Positions 1 to 4,319 of a DNA stretch of 5,537 bases are shown here, piece by piece. The stretch lies in assembly GCA_014523695.1 (NCBI GenBank), contig JAATVS010000320.1, forward strand, positions 1-5,537, in the 5' to 3' direction. The translations under genes were made by a program, and so were the position numbers. The notes under the pieces are model-generated. The model saw only the letters and a list, made by a program, of their open reading frames with translations, did not search any database and had not been told where the DNA came from. Source of the DNA: Nitrososphaerales archaeon TH5895. GTDB taxonomy: Archaea; Thermoproteota; Nitrososphaeria; Nitrososphaerales; Nitrososphaeraceae. Numbering within the stretch: position 1 is the stretch's first letter; the number at the start of each line of letters is the position of its first letter.

Positions 1-5
1 AAGTA

Positions 6-132
6 GAAAGCTAAAATTAGAATGACATTTTCTACATAACCCATTATGATTATTAGCGAATGACCTGTCAACCAGATGACCGCAGCGTATATTCATTATA
101 AATTCTTATATACTAACGAAATTTTAGCTTTC
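6..132. repeat. 13-bp perfect inverted repeat enclosing about 100 bp
   Basis: GAAAGCTAAAATT at 6-18 is matched exactly by its reverse complement at 120-132, with 101 bases between. No gene lies inside and no flanking target-site duplication is visible, although the left side is cut by the window edge. A TATA-like CTTATATAC (105-113) sits just inside the right arm. It could be the ends of a tiny non-autonomous element, a long-stem RNA or a chance pairing in AT-rich DNA. The identity is seen directly; any function is inference. Confidence 0.4.
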
Positions 133-295
133 CTAATTCTCATGTTGATATTGATGTCGATGTTGATTGTGCACACACTATTCTCTCAATTCGTACAAAA
201 ATTACATAAATGTACTATTAACGACAAATGAAAAAGATTATAGGAAGAAAATGACTTAAATGTTTGATATTTTCTTGCTACAATCAGGATTATAA

Positions 296-463
296 GAGAA
301 TGAACCTGAGGCTACCTTCTTAGACAAGCATCTATTCCTAGATTGTACGTATGGTCTAGGGGGAGACTATACACAGAAGCAGAGAGTAGCATCAGCCAAA
401 CAACCTTCTTCATCTGAAAGAGAATGCGGTTTAAAGTATTTAGAACTTGGGGGGACAATGTCT
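296..463 (+). other. Open frame without a start codon, possible gene remnant
   Basis: Frame 2 is open for 56 codons between TAA at 293-295 and TAA at 464-466. It reads roughly ENEPEATFLDKH...DCTYGLGGDY...ECGLKYLELGG, with no ATG, GTG or TTG except a late ATG near the end. The composition is protein-like, and the stretch lies inside the 61-613 inverted repeat, so it may be the remains of a coding region. I do not recognise the sequence. Competing frames on both strands here are equally short and have no promoter. Chance openness is a real alternative. Confidence 0.15.
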
Positions 464-506
464 TAAACACAAAGGACGTTGAGACAGCGATAGAAACAAG
501 AAAAAG

Positions 507-534
507 GCAGCAATTTAACAATTTGAATTGCTGC
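507..534. other. Perfect 9-bp stem, 10-base loop hairpin
   Basis: GCAGCAATT (507-515) and AATTGCTGC (526-534) are exact reverse complements around the loop TAACAATTTG. No T-tract follows on either strand, so it is not a simple intrinsic terminator. It lies in gene-poor DNA inside the 61-613 inverted repeat. It may be part of a decayed mobile element or a structured RNA. Confidence 0.5.
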
Positions 535-720
535 ACTCAGAAGTCTGTTGACCCTGGTTTTGGTAGTTCTGCCATTGGTGTCGACATCACTGAATTGGTT
601 GACTGACAGGTCAATGTGTTGCACGCAGAGGAACATCCACGTCCTGATTTCAATCACATGATTGGGATAACTTTGTGTTTGCAATCAGATCGGAATTACC
701 AATATGGACTTCAGAATGTG

Positions 721-728
721 TTTATAAC
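721..728 (+). promoter_or_regulatory. Candidate TATA box for the sequon-rich peptide gene
   Basis: TTTATAAC is a reasonable archaeal TATA element. It would place transcription start near 748-752, giving a leader of about 25 bases before the ATG at 776. A second AT-rich site, CATAAATAAAAC at 751-762, is nearer and would only suit the internal ATG at 782. An interrupted palindrome, CAATCACATGATTG at 651-664, lies about 60 bases upstream and might be an operator. All of this is by motif only. Confidence 0.35.
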
Positions 729-775
729 TAAGCAAAATGTACAAAAAAGACATAAATAAAACTTACGTCAGGTAA

Positions 776-1039
776 ATGGCAATGAGTACAAGAACCACGC
801 TCTTGATACCGACCGTAATAACTTTCCTTGTAGTAACGGTCTCACCGTTGACGAATACATTAGTTCAAGCACAAACTGAAAATATGACGATGGAGGAGCT
901 AACAAATGCTTCACTAGCACAATATCCAGATACCATGGAAAATGAGACTACTATGGAAGAGGAGACTAGTGCTCTTGTTGGAAATATGACGGGTAATATG
1001 ACCAGCCAGAATATGACAAATGGAAATACGACGGATTAG
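776..1039 (+). CDS. Small secreted acidic peptide rich in N-glycosylation sequons
   Basis: This 87-residue protein has an N-terminal export signal: MAMSTRTTLL, a hydrophobic core at about residues 9-25, and a likely signal peptidase site after VQA (residue 32). The mature part of about 55 residues contains no Lys or Arg, at least nine Glu/Asp, and seven N-x-S/T sequons (Asn 36, 44, 56, 70, 74, 79 and 84), most of them N-M-T. Archaea glycosylate such sequons outside the membrane, so it is probably a heavily glycosylated extracellular or cell-surface peptide; that role is inferred. Similar short NMT-rich exported peptides are common in Nitrososphaerales, but no function is assigned to them. ATG at 776 is used; ATG at 782 would remove two residues. 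It appears monocistronic, ending in TAG before a T-rich stretch. Confidence 0.75.
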   Translation: MAMSTRTTLLIPTVITFLVVTVSPLTNTLVQAQTENMTMEELTNASLAQYPDTMENETTMEEETSALVGNMTGNMTSQNMTNGNTTD

Positions 1040-1073
1040 AATAAACCCCATTATCACAATAATTATTCCCACA

Positions 1074-1146
1074 TTTTTTGTTAGGGTAGGCTAACTAGGT
1101 TTTACATCTCTTGTTTTATCTGAATTGTCTTATTTGTTAGTTTTTT
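1074..1146 (+). terminator. T-rich termination region after the sequon-rich peptide
   Basis: A T6 run at 1074-1079 starts 35 bases after the stop codon, and a further T-rich block ends in TTATTTGTTAGTTTTTT (1130-1146). Archaeal RNA polymerase terminates on such U-tracts without a hairpin. The 13-base word TTATTTGTTAGTT (1130-1142) recurs at 2432-2444, behind another small secreted-protein gene. Confidence 0.4.
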
Positions 1147-1165
1147 AGTGTCAGCCTAGAGAATG

Positions 1166-1174
1166 CTTATATAG
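1166..1174 (+). promoter_or_regulatory. TATA box, leaderless geometry
   Basis: CTTATATAG is centred about 28 bases upstream of the ATG at 1198, which would put the transcript start at or within a few bases of the start codon. No Shine-Dalgarno sequence precedes the ATG. This fits leaderless translation, common in Thaumarchaeota. Confidence 0.6.
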
Positions 1175-1197
1175 ATAGTATATGGTAATAGGGACCA

Positions 1198-1476
1198 ATG
1201 GATCTTAATCTAAAGTCCAAAGGCGTATTGATAGCTGTGGCCGTATGTTCATTAGCGATGGCTTCGATACTCTCAGCGATTCCCATTGTTAAACCGGCCT
1301 ACGGAGTAACCTGGTGTGATAACCACAAGAGTAAGGACCAGAACTGGAAGGACGGCTGTACATCAGGAGTATCTGACTGTAGAGGAGGTAAGCCGTATAA
1401 TCCAGGATCCGGTCATACACGTCAGTTCCATCTAGGATATGACGCTGGTTATACCCATGTGTGTGGATATCGGTAA
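1198..1476 (+). CDS. Small secreted four-cysteine protein
   Basis: The protein has 92 residues. The start has a basic n-region (MDLNLKSKG), a hydrophobic segment at about residues 9-30 and a probable cleavage after KPAYG (36). The mature domain of about 56 residues has four cysteines (40, 54, 61 and 89) that could form two disulfides outside the cell. It also has a Gly/His/Tyr-rich C-terminal motif (GSGHTRQFHLGYDAGYTHVC). The pattern of Trp-x-x-Gly-Cys, then His-Thr-x-x-Phe, then Gly-Tyr-x-x-Gly-Tyr resembles a recurrent family of small exported proteins of unknown role in Nitrososphaerales; that match is from memory, not from a search. Base composition is noticeably less AT-rich than the flanks. 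It has its own TATA box and terminator, so it is probably monocistronic. The opposite-strand frame over it is a shadow. Confidence 0.8.
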   Translation: MDLNLKSKGVLIAVAVCSLAMASILSAIPIVKPAYGVTWCDNHKSKDQNWKDGCTSGVSDCRGGKPYNPGSGHTRQFHLGYDAGYTHVCGYR

Positions 1477-1522
1477 GCAACTGGAACCACTACAGGTGTT
1501 CTTTAGCCTAGATATTAGAACT

Positions 1523-1540
1523 CCCTTTTCTTTTTTTAAT
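1523..1540 (+). terminator. U-rich archaeal terminator
   Basis: CCCTTTTCTTTTTTTAAT begins 46 bases after the stop codon of the four-cysteine protein. Pyrimidine-rich U-tracts of this kind end archaeal transcripts. No stable stem directly precedes it. Confidence 0.5.
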
Positions 1541-1592
1541 ATATAGGATAATCAGTTCTTAGAGAATCTTAAGGTCCCTTTTCTATACTCCA

Positions 1593-1620
1593 AAAATCGC
1601 TATTAATCTTAAGCGATTTT
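1593..1620. other. Perfect 9-bp stem, 10-base loop hairpin
   Basis: AAAATCGCT (1593-1601) pairs exactly with AGCGATTTT (1612-1620). The right arm ends in four T on the plus strand and the left arm begins with A-rich sequence, so it could serve as a bidirectional terminator between the gene at 1198-1476 (+) and the candidate at 1700-1918 (-). The word AATCTTAAG occurs in the loop and right arm (1605-1613) and again at 1565-1573. Confidence 0.45.
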
Positions 1621-1699
1621 GATATAGTCTGCGCACAGGAAGGCGTTACTAGCAAATTCGGACCTTATTAATATTCGGGTGGTCCAACCGTCTTTTTCT

Positions 1700-1918
1700 C
1701 TAGCCTATAGATACGCTTCGTAATTTACTAAATTTACTGGTGATACCCCCATGTTCTATTAACGATAATAAGTGTGACATAATCCATTCCTTTTTATTTT
1801 CTAGCCGAAGTCTATCTAGCTCAGTTAAACCCTCTTTCTTCAAGAAGCGTTTGTAGAGGTCAAAGTTGCAGAAAAGGTTAAGAATATCCAACACTACTAT
1901 AATACTGCTGCTTTCCAA
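1700..1918 (-). CDS. Hypothetical 72-residue protein, doubtful
   Basis: This minus-strand frame opens directly after a TGA and starts at a TTG (1918); the first ATG lies far inside, at about residue 47. The product is mostly helical, with a hydrophobic N-terminus (SIIVVLDILNLFCNF) and a charged middle segment (KKEGLTELDRLRLENKKEW), and it has protein-like codon choices. I recognise no family. There is no TATA box at the expected distance to the right of the start and no ribosome binding site. It overlaps the plus-strand remnant at 1829-2125, and at most one of them is likely to be real. It may be the tail of a decayed gene whose front is lost. Confidence 0.3.
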   Translation of the reverse strand: MESSSIIVVLDILNLFCNFDLYKRFLKKEGLTELDRLRLENKKEWIMSHLLSLIEHGGITSKFSKLRSVSIG

Positions 1919-2125
1919 AAGAAATCAGCTAAAGCGCTACCTTTGGATACAAGGGTCTAGCCACGTCTACATAGTCCCCCTTTCAATGGCTCTGTGGCCG
2001 GCTGGACTCATTTGCTGTCTGCACGGGTACCATACCGCAAAGGATTGTACAAAGGAAGAGGGGTAAGAATGCCCTCAGCAAAATGGGTTTTCATCTTTCC
2101 ATGCCCCTCTCCTGATTTTAATTAA
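1829..2125 (+). pseudogene. Possible amber-interrupted gene remnant
   Basis: One plus-strand frame runs from after TAA (1826-1828) to TAA (2123-2125), about 98 codons, with a single in-frame stop, TAG at 1958-1960. The first part reads like a helical protein (LQEAFVEVKVAEKVKNIQHY followed by AAFQKKSAKALPLDTRV); the second part (PPFNGSVAGWTHLL..., then RKGLYKGRGVRMPSAKW) is less convincing. No start codon, promoter or family is evident. A different frame over 1866-2066 is open for 66 codons and the minus strand is open over 1700-1918, so the coding frame is not settled. I list it because the two open stretches are in the same phase on either side of one amber codon. Confidence 0.22.
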
Positions 2126-2160
2126 TCCTTCTTATTGCAACAAAAGAATTATAGAATATG

Positions 2161-2169
2161 TTTATATAT
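2161..2169 (+). promoter_or_regulatory. TATA box of the broken secreted-protein gene
   Basis: TTTATATAT is close to an ideal archaeal TATA element, centred about 25 bases before the ATG at 2190. The distance matches leaderless initiation, as at 1166-1174 and 2573-2581. Its persistence indicates that 2190 was the original start codon of the gene, now broken. Confidence 0.6.
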
Positions 2170-2189
2170 CAATCATCTATTATATTATC

Positions 2190-2415
2190 ATGAATTAGAG
2201 CATATTTGTGCTAATGGTTGTAGGAGCCATTGCAGTAACACTGATAGTTTCAAACAATGGACTACTCCAAGAAGCGTACGCAACAGCATTTGACGACCAC
2301 GCAAAAGAGAGCAAACAGTAACCTAGACAAACACATAGCAGCAGATGGAGAACCCGGAGCAGAAGCACAGAAAATTAAAGATAAACTGAACCATGGGCGT
2401 CTTGGTGGTAGTTAA
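2190..2415 (+). pseudogene. Small secreted protein gene with amber codon and +1 frameshift
   Basis: Reading from the ATG at 2190 gives M-N-stop-S-I-F-V-L-M-V-V-G, then a hydrophobic core and a classic cleavage site, EAYA before TAFDDHAKESKQ, ending in TAA at 2319-2321. Skipping one base there (T2319) continues at once as NLDKHIAADGEPGAEAQKIK then DKLNHGRLGGS to a TAA at 2413-2415. The restored product is about 74 residues: a signal peptide of about 31 residues and a short charged mature part. Codon 3 is TAG (2196-2198), one change from AAG Lys, which would give a normal basic n-region (MNK). The intact TATA box in front supports 2190 as the original start. Translation could restart at ATG 2214, but the frameshift would remain. 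Role unknown; the layout matches the other small exported proteins here. Confidence 0.6.
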
Positions 2416-2431
2416 GAACCAAACCTTGACT

Positions 2432-2444
2432 TTATTTGTTAGTT
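2432..2444 (+). terminator. T-rich word shared with the 1130-1142 terminator
   Basis: TTATTTGTTAGTT starts 17 bases after the stop codon of the broken secreted-protein gene and is identical to 1130-1142. It is followed by AT-rich sequence without a strong stem. It is probably a simple archaeal terminator; the exact repetition may be chance or shared ancestry of the 3' flanks. Confidence 0.3.
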
Positions 2445-2572
2445 AAAATATCAAATTAATTAAACACGCAATTATTTTACCTCATACTCTGCTCTCAACG
2501 GAATGAGCAAGCAGACCCTAGCAGAAAGTAACTATGAATTATTAGAGGAGATATTCTATCCATAGAATGCGC

Positions 2573-2581
2573 CTATAAATA
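2573..2581 (+). promoter_or_regulatory. TATA box, leaderless geometry
   Basis: CTATAAATA is centred about 27 bases upstream of the ATG at 2604. The expected transcript start therefore coincides with the start codon, and no ribosome binding site is present. This is the main reason for accepting the very short gene that follows. Confidence 0.6.
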
Positions 2582-2603
2582 GAATATTGAACAGACAAGA
2601 ATT

Positions 2604-2720
2604 ATGAGTAATGATAAAGTAAGAGAGGAATTAAATCAATCATTGGCCTGTATTTCAGAACGACATTTGCAATGCGACGGAAGGAATTGCTTCTGCGAAT
2701 GTCACACCAAACACAAATAA
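2604..2720 (+). CDS. Cys/His-rich micro-protein, putative metal binder
   Basis: The 38-residue product starts MSNDKVREELNQSL and ends in a dense ligand cluster: Cys16, His21, Cys24, Cys29, Cys31, Cys33, His34 and His37, including CDGRNCFCECH at 24-34. Five cysteines and three histidines in 22 residues strongly suggest a small zinc- or other metal-binding domain; the metal and the role are inferred. There is no signal peptide, so it is probably cytoplasmic. Similar micro-proteins with a C-x-C-x-C-H tail occur in ammonia-oxidising archaea, a memory-based comparison. The well-placed TATA box and absence of a leader favour a real gene despite its length. It ends 27 bases before the next candidate frame at 2748, so co-transcription is possible. 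Confidence 0.55.
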   Translation: MSNDKVREELNQSLACISERHLQCDGRNCFCECHTKHK

Positions 2721-2747
2721 TGACTAATTATTGCAGAGATCTGGATA

Positions 2748-2930
2748 ATGGTCTACATGGCTAAATACGTTAAAGTCTGTAAGTACGTCTTGAAAGGCAT
2801 TACCAATGATAGTCACTGCAAGAGCTCCGGACAAGATTTAAGAAAGGACATGTGCCTTGGGATAAGAAATGAATCCACGAGTACCAGCAGAAGACGCATC
2901 ATTAAATATATGGAGAGAATTTCTGCATAG
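2748..2930 (+). CDS. Hypothetical 60-residue basic protein, doubtful
   Basis: The frame could start at ATG 2748 or, more naturally, at ATG 2757 (MAKYVKVCKYVLKG). It has three spaced cysteines (11, 24 and 36), a basic middle (SSGQDLRKDMC) and a Ser/Arg-rich end. I do not recognise it. Its last 62 bases overlap the better candidate at 2869-3081 in another frame, and the tail TSTSRRRIIKYMERISA looks like out-of-frame translation of that gene. The likeliest readings are a real small gene with an overlapping tail, or a gene whose original end was replaced. It starts 27 bases after the Cys/His micro-protein. No good TATA box is present; CTAATTATT near 2724 is weak. Confidence 0.3.
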   Translation: MVYMAKYVKVCKYVLKGITNDSHCKSSGQDLRKDMCLGIRNESTSTSRRRIIKYMERISA

Positions 2931-3081
2931 GATAAATGATGCAAACGTCAAAGAATTAAGCGACGAAGAGCTAATCCTATGTAAAAAGAAGAATGAAATG
3001 CTAGACACGCGTTACCACACACAAACACAAGCAATATTAGGAGAATTAAGGCGCCGGAACAGATTTTACGAATTAAAGTAG
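2869..3081 (+). CDS. Hypothetical 70-residue helical protein
   Basis: This 70-residue frame begins MNPRVPAEDASLNIWREFLH and continues as a charged, mostly helical sequence with a patterned stretch, NDANVKELSDEELILCKKKN, and a basic end (GELRRRNRFYELK). The balanced charge, regular heptad-like hydrophobics and absence of low-complexity sequence make it look coding. There is no signal peptide or membrane segment, so it is probably cytoplasmic. I do not recognise a family. The ATG at 2869 is the first after an in-frame TAA (2863-2865). No strong Shine-Dalgarno is present and the upstream TTTAAG (about 2839-2844) is a weak TATA. It overlaps the frame at 2748-2930 and ends in TAG. Confidence 0.5.
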   Translation: MNPRVPAEDASLNIWREFLHRINDANVKELSDEELILCKKKNEMLDTRYHTQTQAILGELRRRNRFYELK

Positions 3082-3477
3082 ATTTACTATTTGCTAACTA
3101 GTTAAATGAATGCAACAGCCGCTCTAAATGATTAACGACTTCAAGCGATATATGTGAAAGAATGCAAACTGCTAAGTCATTCCTTAACTGAAGAAAAATG
3201 TGACATATTTAGGATTGAAAAAGTCACCAACTCCACATAAGCATATTATTCACGACAATTGAATATGAAAGTTAAATCAGCTAGATGCACTTAGATTATC
3301 ATTATGCTATATGAGACAGAATTCCTAGAAAATTTTGACATTGTTGGTCTGTCCTAATTGGCTTGGCTTAACAAATATTGTGCTTCACCGGATCTCTTGG
3401 TATCACCAGCACTTATAGGTCTAACATACGATTCAATTGAATCCTAAGCATTTATAAAATTAATTTGGAGGTCGGCC
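3082..3477. other. Gene-poor interval with weak open stretches
   Basis: No convincing gene lies here. Two short open stretches deserve note. On the plus strand, 3154-3240 could encode 28 residues from a GTG. On the minus strand, 3443-3354 is open for 29 residues (DSIESYVRPISAGDTKRSGE followed by AQYLLSQAN) with no start codon; it reads like protein and may be a gene fragment. AGGATTGAAAA at 3211-3221 matches 11 bases of the CRISPR-like repeat at 4206-4216, but the bases upstream do not match. Confidence 0.3.
3430..3458 (+). promoter_or_regulatory. 14-bp palindrome abutting a TATA box
   Basis: GATTCAATTGAATC (3430-3443) is a perfect palindrome, followed six bases later by ATTTATAAA (3450-3458). 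A regulator-bound palindrome beside a TATA box is a normal archaeal control arrangement. The expected transcript start, near 3480, has no plus-strand gene; only the tail of the decayed minus-strand gene lies there. TATA elements are nearly symmetric, so leftward transcription is also possible. It could drive a non-coding or antisense RNA, or be the leftover promoter of a lost gene. Confidence 0.35.
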
Positions 3478-4082
3478 TCATTCAGTAATCTGATTCTGTA
3501 TTGCTCTATTGTCTGCCCAAGTATGTTGTATAATTCCACTGTTAATTCTTATTTCAATTAAATTTCCCGGTTTTAATTGCCTTTGATTCTGTTCCTCCAT
3601 AGAAAGTGAACTGAATAGTGAACTGGGAATACTGAATAGACTTTGGAACGAAAAGATGGTCAACCCTATTTCTTACTCCATCCCATACTAGCAGAGGAAT
3701 TTTACGGGCACAACCCGGAAAAAAATCATTGATAAATTTTTCAACGTTTACTGTAGCATTATATTTTGAATGGTTAAGATAATCGGTCCTTCCTACATAA
3801 AGTGATGATACAAGTTTCAATCCGGTACAAACTAGAATGGGTATAGATAAATTACCTCCTCCTTGAACAAGCTGGGGAGCTGATTGCAGAGTATTTACGA
3901 ATGTCTTAATATCATCTAGAAGAGCATGGTCAAGCCAACCAAAACGATTAACTATTGGCTAACCGCTTTGGTTTTCAAAAATGTAGTCCTTCCTATCCTT
4001 TTCATTCATAGAAGTAACATTAATCATTTTTTCATCCACTTCATTGCCTTAATTGACTGTTTACTTCCTGCACAAGATCCAT
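3478..4082 (-). pseudogene. Decayed gene of about 200 codons, unrecognised family
   Basis: Joined minus-strand frames give a protein-like product. It begins MDLVQEVNSQLRQ (ATG 4082), shifts frame near 4043-4046 to NEVDEKMINVTSM...DYIFENQSG, meets TAG at 3961-3959, and continues in the same frame as PIVNRFGWLDHALLDDIKTF, NLSIPILVCTGLKLVSSLYV, TDYLNHSKYNATVNVEKFIN, ARKIPLLVWDGVRNRVDHLF and FTFYGGTESKAIKTG. It shifts again near 3566 to NLIEIRINSGIIQHTWADNR and ends at TGA 3478. The core from about 3958 to 3580 is open and well behaved, so this was a real gene. Between the amber codon and TTG 3820 there is no start codon. I cannot assign a family or function. Another possible start is ATG 4027. 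No promoter was found. The end may be truncated, since AIQNQITE is abrupt. Confidence 0.6.
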
Positions 4083-4120
4083 TATTAATAACCGTATGTT
4101 TTCGGAAGCAGGTGTAGAGG

Positions 4121-4216
4121 GGGGGAATCGTACTATGATGGGATTGAAAGAAATTAATATATCATGAGCGTCAATTTTTCCAACCAGTTTGAGTCGTACT
4201 ATGATAGGATTGAAAA
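4121..4216 (+). CRISPR. Two-repeat, one-spacer CRISPR-like remnant
   Basis: Two 30-base units lie at 4121-4150 and 4187-4216. Their last 26 bases share 23, including TCGTACTATGAT and GGATTGAAA, and they flank a unique 36-base segment (4151-4186). Unit size, spacer size and the 3' end ATTGAAAG of the first unit match the archaeal repeat class that supplies the AUUGAAAG crRNA tag, so the array would read on the plus strand. The second unit ends ATTGAAAA, as a degenerate last repeat would; the first has a degenerate 5' end (GGGGG instead of GTTTG). No further repeat occurs 66 bases to either side and no cas gene is in the window. Against it: the 66-base period is a multiple of three, and the minus strand is open through both units (FNPIIVR twice), so a duplicated coding segment upstream of the neighbouring pseudogene is possible. 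Confidence 0.45.
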
Positions 4217-4233
4217 GAAGTATTTCTTTTCAA
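4210..4233 (+). other. 10-bp perfect hairpin on the end of the second repeat
   Basis: TTGAAAAGAA (4210-4219) pairs exactly with TTCTTTTCAA (4224-4233) around the loop GTAT. The left arm includes the last seven bases of the second CRISPR-like unit (to 4216). The right arm therefore carries an inverted copy of the repeat end. It may be a processing or termination structure, or a trace of an inverted partial repeat. Confidence 0.5.
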
Positions 4234-4319
4234 GCATTGTTCAGATCTGACATCGCACTTCTTGCTGTGCATTTCAATAGTTAGCTCTGAAAGTAAGTGT
4301 GACTGGGTCGTTTTTAATA

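Larger units (their letters stand above)
61..613. repeat. Imperfect terminal-type inverted repeat bounding about 550 bp
   Basis: TGACCTGTCAACCA at 61-74 pairs with TGGTTGAC-TGAC-AGGTCA at 596-613. The right copy carries one extra TGAC, a tandem duplication, and the remaining 14 bases are identical in reverse complement. The enclosed DNA has no intact gene, only an orphan open frame (296-463) and a hairpin (507-534). The arrangement is what a decayed small insertion element would leave, but no transposase motif and no target-site duplication can be seen, so the element interpretation is only a hypothesis. Confidence 0.3.

Noticed and set aside
141..230. 29-residue plus-strand frame MLILMSMLIVHTLF... 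behind a TATA-like site
   Set aside because: The TATA-to-ATG spacing is acceptable, but the frame is very short, begins with a simple repeated GTTGAT/GATGTC word and has no feature of a known protein.
312..684. Minus-strand frames 312-536 and 463-684 and plus-strand frame 424-606
   Set aside because: They overlap one another in conflicting frames, have no promoter or ribosome binding site, and show no recognisable protein pattern.
2257..2415. Independent 52-residue gene MDYSKKRTQQHLTTTQ... covering the end of the broken secreted-protein gene
   Set aside because: The first part is out-of-frame translation of the signal-peptide gene; the single-base shift at 2319 explains both halves better.
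2503..2565. 20-residue frame MSKQTLAESNYELLEEIFYP
   Set aside because: It is too short to support, and it overlaps the upstream region of the better-supported promoter at 2573.
3211..3221. Possible third CRISPR-like repeat (AGGATTGAAAA)
   Set aside because: Only 11 bases match the 4206-4216 repeat end and the upstream half of the unit is unrelated; it is about 970 bases away with no array spacing.
3154..3240. 28-residue frame from a GTG
   Set aside because: There is no promoter, no start context and no recognisable sequence.
3811..3827. Minus-strand CCGGATTGAAAC resembling a CRISPR repeat end
   Set aside because: It lies in the open core of the decayed gene (coding T-G-L-K) and the rest of the repeat is absent.
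3926..4117. Plus-strand frame of 63 residues MVKPTKTINYWLTALVFKNV...
   Set aside because: It lies opposite the reconstructed minus-strand gene, which has a much more protein-like translation; it is a shadow.
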